This document shows positions 1-11,431 of a stretch of DNA of 64,000 nucleotides, piece after piece. The notes beneath the pieces were generated by a model. It was not told the DNA's origin. It searched no databases and saw only the letters and a program-made list of their open reading frames with translations. The number at the start of each line of letters is the position of its first letter. The first letter of the stretch is position 1. The translations under genes were made by a program, and so were the position numbers. This stretch comes from Chenopodium formosanum (lineage: Eukaryota; Streptophyta; Magnoliopsida; Caryophyllales; Amaranthaceae). The stretch is from NCBI GenBank assembly GCA_024500155.1, contig CM044862.1, positions 47,874,001 to 47,938,000 on the forward strand, written 5' to 3'.

Positions 1-153
1 TTCAACGACACCAAGTATCAAACTTAGTAAGTTAAACATAGGGTGCGTCTGAGTATTGCCCAGGCGGACGAACAATAAAAATGGCAAAATAAGTCTGCAA
101 ACAAAGCCTAAATTTTCATTAATTGACTTACTATTTACAAAAATTATACATTC

Positions 154-1494
154 TCAGAAGTAATACTTTTTTAGATTGTCTACATTCCAAGTTCTAGGCA
201 GGCGGCGGCCGTTCGGGGTTTCCAGACGGTAGGTGTCGTTCCTGACTTCTTCATAAATCCGGTAGGTGCCTTCCCAATTTGGGGTTAGCTTCCCAGCCTC
301 ATTGGCCATACCGGTTGCCTCCATTTTTTGTAACACGAAGTCATCCACTTTCAGAGCACGCTTGTGCACTTTCTTGTTATAATTTCTGGTCATTCTTAGA
401 CGGTAAATCTCATGGCGCAGGGCAGCGTTGCCCCTGCGTTCAGGGAGGGAGTCCAATGCCAGCCGCATGGCCTCCCAATTTGCCTCTTCATCATAGAGCA
501 TAACTTTGAGAGTCGGCTCGTAATGCTCAATGGGCAAGACGGCTTCAGCACCATATACCATAAGAAATGGGGTTTCTCTGGTTGCCCCTTTAGCAGTAGT
601 CCGGATGGCCCACATGACATGAATTAATTCCTCTGCCCATAAACCACCGGCTCTTTCAATTTTCTTTTTTATGCCGTCTAAGATGAGTTTGTTGATGGCT
701 TCAACTTGGCCGTTTGCTTGGGGTCGGCCGACTTATGCAAAACAATGTGAGATACCCTGATCTCCCAACCAAGTCTTGAGATGGGTGGTCTCAAACTTAG
801 GGCCATTATAAAACACCATAGACATAGGTACCCCAAATCGAGTGATGATGTTCTTCCAGATGAAGGAGATGACATCCTTTGTCTCGATGTTCTTAACAGG
901 CTCAGCTTCTACCCATTTAGTGAAATAATCCACAGCCACCAAAATGTAGCGCTTTCCGCCTGGAGCAGGCGTGTAAGGACCCAGGATATCCATGCCCCAT
1001 TTGACAAATGGGACTGGGCAGTGGATTGCCGTCAGATAAGTAGCCAGGCGGCGAATCAGTGGGCCAAACCTTTGGCACTTGTCGCATCTTTTGACTAACT
1101 CTTTGGCGTCTGCTTCAAGAGTAGGCCAAAAGTAATGCCGCCTGGCTCTGACGGCTAAAGACTTGCCGCCTATATGATAGGCGCATTATCCGGCATGCAA
1201 TTCTTCGAGAATTTCTTTCCCCTTTTCTGGGGTAACACACTTCAATAAAGGTTTGAGGAAACCTGCCTTGAAGAGTACTCCATTCCTTAACTCGAAGTTT
1301 GCTGCTCGCTTTTTCATGACGGCTGCCTCCTGTGATGAATCAAGAAGCTTGCCGTCTGCTAAATATGCCCGGATGCCATCCATCAAGGTAGAGCTTCGGT
1401 CTAAGGTTCCAATGGGCTCTTTATGTATGCTTCTCTTTTCAAGAACTTCTAAAAAGACCGACCGAGGAGTATCACATAAGGTGGAAAAAGCCAA
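154..1494 (-). pseudogene. Integrase of element A, broken
   Basis: Three open pieces carry the integrase. 1186-1494 holds the linker before the zinc-binding domain. 733-993 holds the catalytic core start (MDILGPYTPAPGGKRYILV). 154-615 holds the core end and C-terminal domain (ending NVDNLKKYYF). The enzyme would join element cDNA to host DNA through a DDE triad. The first Asp is present in MDILGPY, but the second, normally in a DNGPQF context, reads YNGPKF, so this copy lacks a catalytic residue. Stops separate the pieces (for example after GISHCFA). The C-terminal piece retains the W-E-G-x-Y-R-I segment typical of this lineage. Confidence 0.88.
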
Positions 1495-1497
1495 TTT

Positions 1498-3254
1498 TTA
1501 CAATGCATCCGCCTTGTTGTTATCTGACCTAGGCACTTGATTCAAACGGAATTCCTCAAGTGCCCTAGTTTCTTCTTTGACTGCCTGAAGATATTTGATC
1601 ATAGCCGGATGAGTTGCCTCATATGCTCCCTCATACTGGCTGACGACCAATTGTGAATCAGAATAAACGTCAATTTTAGTTGCCCCTACTGCCTTACACA
1701 TGCGGATTCTGGCTAGCAGGGCTTCATATTTCGCCTCGTTATTTGAGGCTTGAAACTTAAACCGTAGTGCATATTAAAATTTGTCCCCCTCAGGGGACTC
1801 ATATATGAATCCTGCACCGCAGCCGTTCTTCGTTGAGCTTCCGTTTACATACACTTTCCAAACCTGATCAACATTATCCGGTTGCATCGGTCGTGTAATT
1901 TCAACAATGAAGTCGGCAAACGCCTGACCTTTCACCGCCTTCCTAGGTTCAAAAGTGATTTCAAGACTTTGCATTTCAATAGCCCATTTCAACATTCTGC
2001 CGGATGACTCCAAAGTAGACATTGGCCGCTTGAGGGGCAGGTCGGTGTAGATTACCATCGGATGAGCCAAGAAATACGGTTTAAATTTCTTGAAAGCCAT
2101 ATACAGAGCAAGGCCAAATTTTTCTACCATGGGGTACCGAAGCTCAGCATTTTTTAAGACATGACTAATGAAATAGACCGGAAGCTGAACACCGTTTCTC
2201 TCAGCAAGGAGAACGACACTAAGAGCATGATCTGAGATGGCTAAGTACATGTATAACACCTCCCTAGGCAGTGGACTAACAAGTCTTGGCAAAGAGTGGA
2301 GGTGTTCTTTAAGTCGTTGAAAGGCCGCCTCAGCCTCATCCCCCCATTCAAATCTGGTCTTCTTCCTGATTGCTTGGAAGAAGTAAAGGCATTTTTCACC
2401 TGACCGGTTGAGGAATCTCCCCAGAGCAGCCAAGCAACCGGTTAGTCTCTATGCTTCCTTGACAGTGCGGGGTGACTTCATGTCAATCACCGCCTGTATC
2501 TTCTCGGGGTTAGCCTCTATCCCCCTTTGATCAATCAGGAATCCGAGAAACTTCCCAGAATCAACACCAAAGACGCATTTCTTAGGATTTAACATAACCT
2601 TATGCCGCCTGAGTGTGGTGAAGGTTTCTCGGAGATCAGCAAGGTGATGCGCCTGCTGTTTGGATTTGACTATCATGTCATCAATGTATGCCTCTACATT
2701 CCTCCCAATTTGATTAATAAAGACAGTATTAATCATCCATTGGAACGTAGCCGGCGCATTTTTCAAGCTAAACGGCATCACCGTGTAACAGAATAGCCCC
2801 TAATAGTCGACGAAGGCCGTCTTTTCTTGATCTTTCTTCCACAAGGGTATCTGATGGAAGCCAGAGTAGGCATCCATAAAACTCATCAAGGCATGCCCGG
2901 CTGTTGAATCGACCAGACTGTCGATCTTAGGAAGCGGATAACTGTCCTTGGGACATGCCTTGTTGAGATCTGAGTAATCAGCACACATCCGCCAGGTACC
3001 ATTCGACTTCTTTACAAACACAACATTTGCCACCCAGTAGGGGAAATTACATGGCCGAATGAACCCTCGCCGTGATTTCTTTTCTTTTGCCGAATGGGCT
3101 TCTTTTTAGGATCCACGTCGAGTTTGTGGAAAGCAAGATCAGAGCTGACGCCTGGCATCTCTTCCACTTCAAAGGCAAAAATGTCTTTGAATTCTTTCAG
3201 CAGAAAGTGCAAGTCTGCACCTAACTTAGTTAAGGCAACCGTCCCAACTTTCAC
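1498..3254 (-). pseudogene. RT, RNaseH and second RNaseH of element A, broken
   Basis: From upstream to downstream: 3012-3254 (segment before RT, DLHFLLKEFKDIFAFE), 2800-3033 (RT fingers, KSNGTWRMCADYSDLNKACP), 2449-2781 (palm with the YIDDM catalytic motif, then LGFLIDQRGIEANPEK), 1774-2433 (RT thumb, a degenerate RNaseH, then the start of the second RNaseH) and 1498-1701 (end of the second RNaseH, SDSQLVVSQYEG). The second RNaseH reads VYVNGSS where E has VYVDGSS, so its first metal-binding Asp is lost. Dual RNaseH is diagnostic of plant Tat elements. Stops or frameshifts lie between all pieces. Confidence 0.9.
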
Positions 3255-3350
3255 GGTACGCTCCGGACGGCTGTCGTCCAGAGGTATGTAAATATGTTCA
3301 CCAGCCGGTTGGGGACGGAGCTCATCTGATCGTTCACCGGTAAGTGATTG

Positions 3351-4018
3351 CTATTTCTTCTCCTTCTTCACCTCCACCAGCATAGGTGCCTTTCTTTTCT
3401 TTCCGGCTGCTGGTGGGGCTTTTGCTTGATCGGCCACCTTGACATTATAAAGGTCTATTGGCTCCTGGCCGCCTGGGGCCACGGTATCTCTGACGGTTGA
3501 GAGATAGCACTCCAGAGCCGTCTTCTGATCCCCATTAAAGGAACCAGCAAAGCCGTCATCCCTCTCATACTTGATGAGCATGAGAGAAGGGATTATTACA
3601 GCTTTTGATTCGTTGAGGGTTGGCCGTCCCAAGATAATGTTGTAGGCGGTCAGCTCCTCAACGACCAAGAATCTGACGACAATATGTCGTCCCTGGCCTT
3701 TCTCCCCCAGCTGGATGGGTAGATCGACTCTTCCGAGTGGGTGAACCATCCCCCCCCCCAAAAGCCAACTAGGGGGTTTGTGATCGGATGCAAGCTGCTG
3801 TCAATATATTTCAGCTTCTGCAAGCACTGGAGGCTGATGATGTCTGATGAGCTGCCGATATCAATAAGGATCCGTCCGACCAGTTGGTTGGCAACCTTAC
3901 ATTCAATGACGACCGGGTCATCATGTGGGCGACAAACACTGCCCCTATCCTTCTCCGTGATCAGAACATCCGGGAAGGAGGAGCTTGAAGACGCCTGATC
4001 ATCATCATCTTTGTCCAT
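3351..4018 (-). pseudogene. Protease region of element A, frameshifted
   Basis: Aspartic protease segment that would cleave the polyprotein. 3650-4018 carries the active-site region, reading LIDIGSSSD instead of the expected DTG, so Thr is replaced. Downstream, the frame changes at a run of ten C on the plus strand (3750-3759); D has a shorter G run at the matching place. The protein continues in the other frame (3351-3761) with VRFLVVEELTAYNIILGRP, a conserved flap and C-terminal segment, and ends in a Lys-rich tail. Slippage in the homopolymer is the simplest explanation. Confidence 0.85.
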
Positions 4019-4123
4019 CTTTCGAAGATGGCTCTTGGTTCTTCGGATGGTAGGGCCACCGCATGAGAACCCGTTTTCTATTGTGTAGACCGGCTCCTTA
4101 TCGGTATCCGAGCTACTAGCAGG

Positions 4124-5913
4124 CTAGGGGGTAGCCTTAGACGACTGACCCTTATTCTTCTTCTTAGCCTCGGCTGGGGACTTAGAAATGTAGGACTTCA
4201 GCATTCCCTTGTCAGCCAGACGGTCCAACGTCCGTTGAAGGCTGAAGGAGTCGTTGGTGTCATGGCCAACTTCCTCATGGTATTTGCAAAATTTATTTTT
4301 GTTCCTTGATTGAATGGAACTTTTCATTGGATTCGGCTTCTTTAGGGATAGCCGGTCCTTAATCACCATGAGGATGGAGTTGCAGTCCTTGTTAAACTTA
4401 TACTTTGGGACGTACAGTTTAAATTCTTTCTTCTTCTTCTGGGGCGGCTGGTTAGAATCGCTAACCGCCTAGATTTCTTTTCTTTTCTTGCTCTCTTCTT
4501 TCTTTTTAGCCGGCTGAGCAGGCCGGTTGTCTTTCTACTTGTCCGACTTCTTAGAGTCCGACTAGCTACCAGGCGAGCAGAGGTCGGTAGCTTGAATGTA
4601 GCTTTCCGCCTCCCTCAGGGCCGCCTGTAGGGTGAAAGCCCCTTTTCTAACTAGGTCGAACTTAAAGGTCGACCCGTCTCTCAGACCTTTGAAAAAGTTT
4701 GTAAAAGCTACCTCATCAGACAGTCCCTGAATCTGAATTCTGATCAGATTGAACCGCCTGATATATGAGCGCAGCCCTTCTCTCTCTCCCTGCTTAACAG
4801 TGCTCAAATCAAGGCTTGTTTTCTTAGCAGGGATGTTCATTGAGAAGTTGGAAGCAAACAGGAAGGCAAGCTTCCTGAAACTATCGATGGACCCGGCTGG
4901 CAGATTATCAAACCATTGTTGGGCAATGCCCTTCAATGTAGCCGGGAAGCACCGACACCAAGTGACATCATCCAACCTCTTCAGATACATGAGGTTGTTG
5001 TAAGCCATGAGGTGGTCTTCAAGATTGGTGGTACCATCATAAGTACCAACCAATACATTCTTAACCTTGGCCGGCTTGGCCGCCTCGGTTATCTCCCGGG
5101 TGAACGCAAAAAGCTGTTCACCCAGGCGCAGCAGGCGAAGCTGCTGGTCAAATGGCTGGACATTTGGATATGCCGCCTGACCTCCAAAGAGAGTCGGTTG
5201 CATGAAGTGAGGAGTACACTGTCCGTAAGCCAGGGTAGGCACGTACGGTACAGCTCCAATCATATGAGGGATAGAATGGACGGTATTACCGCCTGTCTGG
5301 ATGTCATGCAAGGAGGGCACACTCCCTGCAGAAATGTTGTTGAAACTGTTTGGAAAGTTCAACGTTGAAGCCGACTCAGACAGCGATTGGTTTCTCTTCC
5401 AGTTGATGATTTCCCGGGCATCGAGAATTGATTTTTTGCTTCCCACCGGCTGCTGAGTCTGGCGGGTGTTGTTGTTGTTCCTCTTAGGAAGGAGAATTTT
5501 TGACCAATCAATGGTCCCGGCTACCTTCTCCTTTGGATGAGGAGTGGGCTGCCGGTCTCTGACTGACTTCCCCTTCTCTTAAGGAGTCTTCTTCGCCGAC
5601 TGACCTTTACTTTTGCCAGCTCGGCTTTGGGTGACCAGCTCTTAAATTTCACCCTTGAAACTTGTCATGAATCTCATGAGTTTGTCTCGGGTGAAAGGTG
5701 CTGATCCAGCGGCCGTCTGAGTTTCCCCTTCTGGCTGCCCAGAGGGTCGGCTTGTACCCGCCTGGGAGGCACCCCGCTCCAGAGTATCTCTGGGCCGGAT
5801 GCGCTTGGTTCTAAGAGAGCCGTCATCGGCTGTAAAGGTTTCGAGAAGAGGATCTTCATCCTCTGGTCTGTAAAAACTTCTGGGTCATCGCCAAAACGAT
5901 TAGGGGGTGGCAC
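4124..5913 (-). pseudogene. Gag and zinc-binding segment of element A, broken
   Basis: 5674-5913 is the N-terminal part (MPPPNRFGDDPEVFTD). 4562-5446 is the capsid-type Retrotrans_gag domain, with YDGTTNLEDHLMAYNNLMYL and FPATLKGIAQQWFDNLPAGS. 4124-4369 carries a C-x2-H-x4-H-x4-C-like motif (FCKYHEEVGHDTNDS) whose last Cys is Ser here and Cys in D. Stops near 5640 and 4560 separate the parts. The product would form the virus-like particle and bind element RNA. The same order and motifs occur in D (29311-31120) and E (52400-54141). Confidence 0.87.
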
Positions 5914-5940
5914 AGACTCTAGAACAATCTTCGAGGTACT

Positions 5941-5961
5941 CTCCCCACAGACGATGCCAAA
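5941..5961 (-). promoter_or_regulatory. Primer-binding site of element A
   Basis: Directly after the LTR end, in sense orientation, the sequence starts TTTGGCATCGTCTGTGGGGA. D has TTTGGCGCCGTCTGTGGGGA at the same place. The TGGCGCCG start is common in plant Ty3/gypsy elements and resembles the tRNA-Asp-type site; the exact tRNA was not checked. A two-base change (GC to AT) weakens it here. Confidence 0.7.
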
Positions 5962-6455
5962 TGTTTTGGGTGTTTTTGTCCCTTGGGAGAGTTACGTCAC
6001 AAAGTCTGATCCGGATGAGCTGTACCTGCAAAATAACGGAGACTCCGGTGGTTGGAGCTCCGCCTCCGACGGTCAAGTTAGTAACTTGAAACGGAATAAA
6101 GAGAACGGAAATTTAGGTGGGTATCTGCTCGAATTCCAAGCTCAGGTCTTTCTCTGATGTAAGAGAATACAGGTGTAATAAATGATTCAATGTGCCCCCA
6201 AAATGGGGAAATATCTCCCTATTTATAGGGTCGTTGGAGAATGTGCCCCTACCTAGGTCACTTGACCTAGATTTTAGTGGGCTGCGCCGTTTTACGGCGC
6301 TCCTAGGGATTTGGGCCCTTGAAGGCTGCCATTTCAGAGGCATATCTGAGGGTGCCAAGTGTCAAGAGGATGTTAAGCCACATGGGCCATCCTGAGCTAG
6401 ACACGTGGCGTCCTCTCATTGGTCCACGTGTCTAGGGTATAAATACCCTAAACAG
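5962..6455 (-). repeat. 5' LTR of element A, probably truncated
   Basis: Starts TGTTTTGGGTG at 5962 on the plus strand (the sense 3' end, ...CAAAACA). It contains a sense-strand TATA box (plus-strand palindrome CCCTATTTATAGGG, 6217-6230), CACGTG cores at 6402 and 6425, and an opposed plus-strand TATA box GGTATAAATACC (6436-6447). The D LTR is about 1030 bp, while recognisable similarity here ends near 6455. The sense-start half is therefore either deleted or too diverged to see, and the right boundary is approximate. Confidence 0.65.
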
Positions 6456-6964
6456 TTGTAATTTGAATTTTGGTTTAATTCTTAGGTTGTTCTTAAGAGA
6501 TGACAACTCTTTTGCTTCACTTAGGATTTGCCACCAAAATTTTCAAATTGATCCCTAACCTTAACTCCTAGCCATGACATTACAACCCGAGTTAAGACCT
6601 TTGGACTTGGAGAAGTGCGGTCAAAGAACGGGAGATGGATTTCAACCCTATGGAGAGAGTGTGCATAGTTAAGATGTCGGGTAGCCTCATTGTTCCACAT
6701 AGAAATATCTTTTCCGTTTCCCTCGACGAATCATGAGGAGCTAATTAGGGGATGAATGGAAACTAGTGGAGAGAAAGTGGACCGTCTTGGTTGGGGCTAG
6801 GGCGGAGGATGAAATCATTAGTTCTCTATGCTTAGCTTAGGTTTGTCTCCTTCAACCATGAGCATCTTGGAACGTGTTTTCCCTGTTGAATTAAGAAAGG
6901 TGAGTATTCTTTGATGCGTGACCTTACATTTGAATCTAATTGGAGCATTTCCTAACTTGAGGTT
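6456..6964 (+). mobile_element. 3' internal remnant of an Athila/Tat-like element, left part
   Basis: Non-coding sequence with no usable reading frame. It is the left part of the region whose right part (12205-12307) ends in GTGTGGGGGA followed by an LTR start. Element B split the two parts, and the 5-bp duplication AGGTT at 6960-6964 and 12200-12204 proves they were contiguous. Assignment to an Athila/Tat-like element rests only on the polypurine tract and LTR type, so the family name is tentative. Confidence 0.5.
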
Positions 6965-7714
6965 TCATGTGAATTATTGATCCGAAAATCAACAAAACAC
7001 AAGGGATATGTTTAAGACTAATTCTATACAGGAAATCCACCAAGAATTAAACAAAAACTAAGATTAATCAATTAAGAATCCACCTAATTAAATCAATCCA
7101 AACGAATGTTTTAACTAAAACAAGCAAAACAACAATTGATCACAATCAACAAAAAAAACTCAAGTATGCAACTTAAGAAATAAATCTGAATATTAATCTC
7201 TATATGTTTATTCGTGCGTTTTACAGCCCTATTTATAAGACTTAGTTTACCTAGGAAGATTAGGACAAGTTCCTAATTCAATCCTAATTAAACTAGAATT
7301 CTAACTTGCTTGAAGAGCAAGCACCTTGGCGCACAAGCATACACCAAACTCCTTGGAGAACAAGCACACGCCTAAACTGATTTATTTCGCTAACTAACTG
7401 ATTTTTAAACCAACTAAATAAATAAATAAAAATTAAAGAACTAAATAAAGATTAAAGATCCTAATGCTTGAACCAAGAAAAACCCTTTCAAGTGAAAGGT
7501 AAAAACTTGTAAGAAAAATCTAAGTAAAGAAAATTCAAGAAAGTTCAAAAAAGTGAACTAGACTCCAAGAAAAACCACTAAGCAAACCGTGGCTTTGTTT
7601 TGATATCCAAGAAAGTGTCCATGCAATGCTTGGCTTGAATCAATGTTTAGGGACAAGCTATCTTGATGCATGATAAGCAAATCTTCGAAGTTCTGCATGC
7701 TTAGACTTGCATCA
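6965..7714 (-). repeat. 3' LTR of element B
   Basis: 750 bp. It contains the terminal part of the integrase reading frame (stop at 7558) and a TATA-like CTTATAAATAGGG on the minus strand near 7230-7244. Compared with the C LTR it has about 33 extra bp near 7320-7370, which look like a diverged tandem copy of a segment ending CGCCAAGG/CTCCAAGG. Confidence 0.93.
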
Positions 7715-9321
7715 TCCTCCTCTTCTTCGAAAGAATTTGTCCTCAAATCTCGAAGTTCTTCATCAGGAATATACTTAGCCAAATCGCCAACATTGAATGT
7801 AGCACTAATTCCATATTCTCCCGGAAGTTCTAACTTATAAGCATTGTCATTGATCTTCTCAATAATCTTGAAAGGACCTTCACTTCTAGGCATCAACTTA
7901 TTCTTGCGTTTTCCTGAAAATCTTTCCTTTCTCAAATGTAACCATACCAAGTCTCCAACATTGTAACCTTGTTGCGTTCTATGCTTGTTTGCTCTAGCTT
8001 TGTACATGTCATTTACCTTCTCTATTCTTGTTCGAACTTGAGCATGTAATTTCAGCATACTCTTCAACTTAGACTCGGCATCTTTGTGAATTAACTCACC
8101 CTTAGGCAATGGAACAAGATCAATTGGAAGTTTCGGATTGACTCCATAGACTACCTTAAAAGGACTATGTTTGGTAGCATATGTAGGTGATCTATTATAA
8201 GCAAACTCTGCATGAGCTAACTTGATGTCCCAATCCTTTTGTGTCTTACTCACTAACCCACGCAAAAGCGCACCAAGAGTACGATTAGTAACCTCGGTTT
8301 GTCCATCAGTTTGTGGATGGTAAGATGTACTAAAGAGCAATTTAGTTCCCACAAGCTTCCATAAAGACTTCCAAAAGAAACTCATGAACTTTGTATCTCG
8401 ATCACTCACAATAGTTTTCGGAATTCCATGCAATCTAACAATCTCTTTGAAATATAATTCCGCCACTTTCATAGCATCATCCACTTTGTGACAAGGAACA
8501 AAGTGAGCCATCTTAGAAAACCTATCCACAACAACCATAATAGAGTCTTTCCCCCGTTGTGTTCTCGGCAATCCCACAATAAAATCCATAGAAATATCTT
8601 CCCAAGGTGAATCTGGAACAGGTAAAGGAGTATACAAGCCTTGATGAAAAGTAGCCTTCGCTTTTTGACAAGTTGCACACCTAGAAATAACTAGTTGCAC
8701 ATCCGTGAGCATCTTAGGCCAATAGAAGTGTTCTTGTAACATACTCAAAGTCTTTGTAATGCCAAAGTGACCAGCAATTCCTCCCCCGTGAGCTTCTCTA
8801 ACCACTAGCTCTCTAATAGAACACTTAGGAAGACAAAGTCGATTTCCTTTGAAAAGAAACCCATCTTGCATCAAATAAGAACCCACGGCTCCTTTAGAAC
8901 ACTCTTCAATCAATGTAGCAAAATCATCATCACTTTTATAGTATTCTTTGATCAATTTAAAACCAAGTAGCTTGCTATTTAGAATTCCAAACAAAGTGTA
9001 TCTTCTAGATAATGCATCAGCTACAACATTCGATTTCCTTTCTTTGTACATTGAAGAAAAATTCAATGATTGTAAAAATTCAACCCACGTAGCATGTCTA
9101 GGATTGAGCTTTTGTTGTCCGTGTATGTACTTCAATGATTCATGATCAGAATGCAACACAAAGTGATTAGGTCGGAGATAATGACTCCAATGATCTAAAT
9201 CTCTAACAATGGCATAGAACTCTTTATCATAAGTAGAATAGTTTAATCGAGCTCCTCCCAATTTCTCACTGAAATATGCAATAGGCCTCTTCTTTTGGAG
9301 TAAAACTGCTGCCGCAATCAA
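7558..9321 (-). CDS. RNaseH-integrase polyprotein part of element B, extending into the LTR
   Basis: Open frame of 587 codons. It opens inside RNaseH (AAVLLQKKRPIAYFSEKLGG, then YDKEF, HSDHE and ADALSRR). It continues with the zinc-binding HHCC segment (HGGGIAGHFG ... CATCQKAK) and an intact DDE core: Asp in SMDFIVGLP, Asp in VSDRDTKF, Glu in GQTEVTNRTL. The GPF-type C-terminal domain is present, and the tail DLRTNSFEEEEDDAS resembles the CR motif of centromeric retrotransposons. The last ~57 codons lie in the 3' LTR. No start codon belongs here: the frame is the 3' part of a polyprotein whose RT was deleted at about 9321. The integrase looks intact, so it could in principle act in trans if expressed; that is inference. 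Confidence 0.92.
   Translation of the reverse strand: MIAAAVLLQKKRPIAYFSEKLGGARLNYSTYDKEFYAIVRDLDHWSHYLRPNHFVLHSDHESLKYIHGQQKLNPRHATWVEFLQSLNFSSMYKERKSNVVADALSRRYTLFGILNSKLLGFKLIKEYYKSDDDFATLIEECSKGAVGSYLMQDGFLFKGNRLCLPKCSIRELVVREAHGGGIAGHFGITKTLSMLQEHFYWPKMLTDVQLVISRCATCQKAKATFHQGLYTPLPVPDSPWEDISMDFIVGLPRTQRGKDSIMVVVDRFSKMAHFVPCHKVDDAMKVAELYFKEIVRLHGIPKTIVSDRDTKFMSFFWKSLWKLVGTKLLFSTSYHPQTDGQTEVTNRTLGALLRGLVSKTQKDWDIKLAHAEFAYNRSPTYATKHSPFKVVYGVNPKLPIDLVPLPKGELIHKDAESKLKSMLKLHAQVRTRIEKVNDMYKARANKHRTQQGYNVGDLVWLHLRKERFSGKRKNKLMPRSEGPFKIIEKINDNAYKLELPGEYGISATFNVGDLAKYIPDEELRDLRTNSFEEEEDDASLSMQNFEDLLIMHQDSLSLNIDSSQALHGHFLGYQNKATVCLVVFLGV
7715..7728 (-). promoter_or_regulatory. Polypurine tract of element B
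   Basis: Sense sequence GAAGAAGAGGAGGA lies immediately upstream of the LTR start TGATGCAAG. It is also read as Glu-Glu-Glu-Asp codons of the integrase C-terminus, as is typical of the CRM lineage. Confidence 0.8.
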
Positions 9322-9767
9322 GTCAATTTGATGCTCTATCGCACGAATAGGAGGTAGTCCCGGAGGTAATTTCTTAGGAAAGACATCCTTGAATTCTTCT
9401 TAAACAGATTCCAATTCACACGACCTCTTTGCTTGTTTATCTTGATCAATTCGAATCTCATTAGAAACACGTATATATACCACATTGTTGCTGCAAATCT
9501 CTTTTTCTAATTCCTCTCACTAATCAAATAAGAACTCTTCGAATTAGAGGTAACATTAGAAGGCTTGTTGCTTATCAAAGGTTTTAAATTAACCGGTCTC
9601 TCTTTTTCTCCTTTTCTCACAACATACACATTAGTCCTTCCATCAAACTTCATAAATCTATCATATTGCCAAGGACGGCCTAATAGTATATGACAAGCAT
9701 CCATAGGACAAACATCACACAAAACTTTATCATGAAATTTACCAATTGAAAAGGAGATTAAGGCTTG
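9322..9767 (-). pseudogene. Protease C-terminal part and RT leader of element B
   Basis: Continues gag-protease after a premature stop. It reads LISFSIGKFHDKVLCDVCP..., HILLGRPWQYDRF (protease C-terminal motif), then a one-base deletion ends the frame at 9507 where C reads SERELEKE. Beyond it are the leader EEFKDVFPKKLPPGLPPI and HQIDLI, which then join RNaseH directly. The RT (about 300 codons between HQIDLIP and the RNaseH aspartate) is absent. Confidence 0.85.
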
Positions 9768-11156
9768 TTAATTTACCTTGACATCACTCGAATTATTAAG
9801 CCAATAAAGCTTATAAGGGCTTGGATGTTCAGTAGTTGGCCACTTCAATTTGTCTACCAAAGTAGTAGATACCACATTAGTGCAACTCCCCATGTCTATG
9901 ATCATATCACACAACCTATCTTCTACCTTGCACCTTGTAAGAAAGATTTTCTCCCTTTGATTGTTTTCCATAGGTACGGTTTTAGAGTGTAGTGCCCTTC
10001 TTAGAACAAAACTTTGACCATGAGTCTCGGGATCAATTTCGTCAATATGCCCCTCCTCTTCTTCAAAGTTTTCCTCTTCGTTCTTTTCTTCATAGTCACT
10101 ACCTTGCTCACACTTAGCTTGTTCTTGTTCCCACTCTTGAGCAGTCATTACTCTTTTTGATGGACAATTAGTTGCAATGTGACCAACACTACCACACTTG
10201 AAGCACTTCCTATCTTCAACAAGCTTTTTAGGAGCTTCAAACTTTGATTTAGTCTCCTTGTAGTTCGAACTAGAACCACTTTTCTCCAAGCTGTTCTTCT
10301 TAAAAGGTTTAGTGAAACCTTTTACAAAGGGCTTAGTGTACGTCCCTTTCTTCCCCTTTATCTGTTTTTCAACTTTCAAAGCTACCTTGCAAACATCCTC
10401 AAAGGACCAATATTGTTGCAATTCAACTTTTTCAGCAATACTATCATTCAACCCCGAAAAAAATCTAGCAATCTTATGCTCAACAATCTCTTCTAAGCCA
10501 CATAGCATGCATAACTTTTCAAATTCACCAATATAATTCTCAACAGTCATAGAATTTTGTTTAAAAAGTTGCATCTTAAGATAAACATCTTGAATATAAT
10601 CACTAGGTAAGAACCTTTTTTTCATGTGCCTCTTGAGTTGTTCCCAAGTTGAGATTCTTGCACGCCCCTCCTTATGCCTCTTCTTCTTTAGATTATCATA
10701 CCAAAGACTAGCATAACCGGTCAGTTTTAATTCAGCCAATTTGCATCTTTTCCTTTCATCATACTCCTTGTAATCAAAGAGTGTCTCGACCCTTCTAATC
10801 CACTCAAAGTACTTTTCAAGTTCATTCATACTCCCATTGAATTCGGGAAGATCTAATCTAAGGTTCCTATCATCATCCTTTGGTCGGTGTCTTCTCCTAG
10901 GCCTTTGTGATTCATCACTTGAGGAATAATTATTTCGTGGCCTCCTTGGGTTCCTCCTTGGTTGTTCTTCCTCAATTGAACCAGAATTAGGGTTAGAATT
11001 CCCTTTCCTTGAAGAATCTCCAGCAAGAGTATCAAGCCTTTTTAATATCTCATCCATCCTTGTTGCCAAGTCGTCAATTCGCCTATCTCTTCTATGATTT
11101 TGAGCCTGTTCTAAGGTTAATCCCCTTGGAACCTGTGAAACCTCCTCGTCACTCAT
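9768..11156 (-). pseudogene. Gag and protease N-terminus of element B
   Basis: Start chosen at ATG 11156 (MSDEEVSQVPRGLT), matching the first ATG after the primer site in C. Domains: N-terminal helix rich in Arg/Asp; acidic and Ser-rich linker; Retrotrans_gag domain (LDLPEFNGSMNELEKYFEWI ... MKKRFLPSDYIQDVYLKMQL); basic region; CCHC zinc knuckle CFKCGSVGHIATNC (about 10190-10235); acidic spacer; protease start with IIDMGSCTNVVS, where C has IIDTGSC. The frame ends at a TAA at 9768 where C has Lys-Gln. The product would form the particle shell; the protease active site is altered. Confidence 0.9.
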
Positions 11157-11431
11157 GATTCCTACACAAACCAAGTCAGTTCATGCAAAAATCTTGATTA
11201 AAAGATCGAATCTTGAAGGAAAACTAGGCAACACAAAAACCGGACTCCCAACCGCAAATCATTGCACAAACACCAAACGTTTGAGGCTGTGTAGAACGCT
11301 TTACTCAACTAAAAGTTATGAAATTTTATATGGGGATAGCTGGATGTTTTTAGAGTTTAATGCAAAAAGAATCACGTAAAAATTCCCAGCCAATTGTTCC
11401 CAGTTTAATTTTTACCGAAGTTGCGCAAACC

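Larger units (their letters stand above)
1..5961 (-). mobile_element. Tat-lineage Ty3/gypsy element A, internal region (3' end outside window)
   Basis: Read on the minus strand, this region holds gag, zinc-binding segment, protease, reverse transcriptase, RNaseH, a second (archaeal-type) RNaseH and integrase in that order, which is the order of the plant Tat lineage. Every module is broken by stops or frameshifts. The primer-binding site is at 5941-5961 and the 5' LTR begins at 5962. The sequence left of the integrase stop (1-153) resembles the post-pol region of element D (35083-35250), including AAGTATCAAACTTAG-type and CCAGGCGG motifs. The post-pol region, any antisense gene and the 3' LTR would therefore lie left of the window. 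A is similar to D (opposite strand) and less so to E. Confidence 0.9.
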
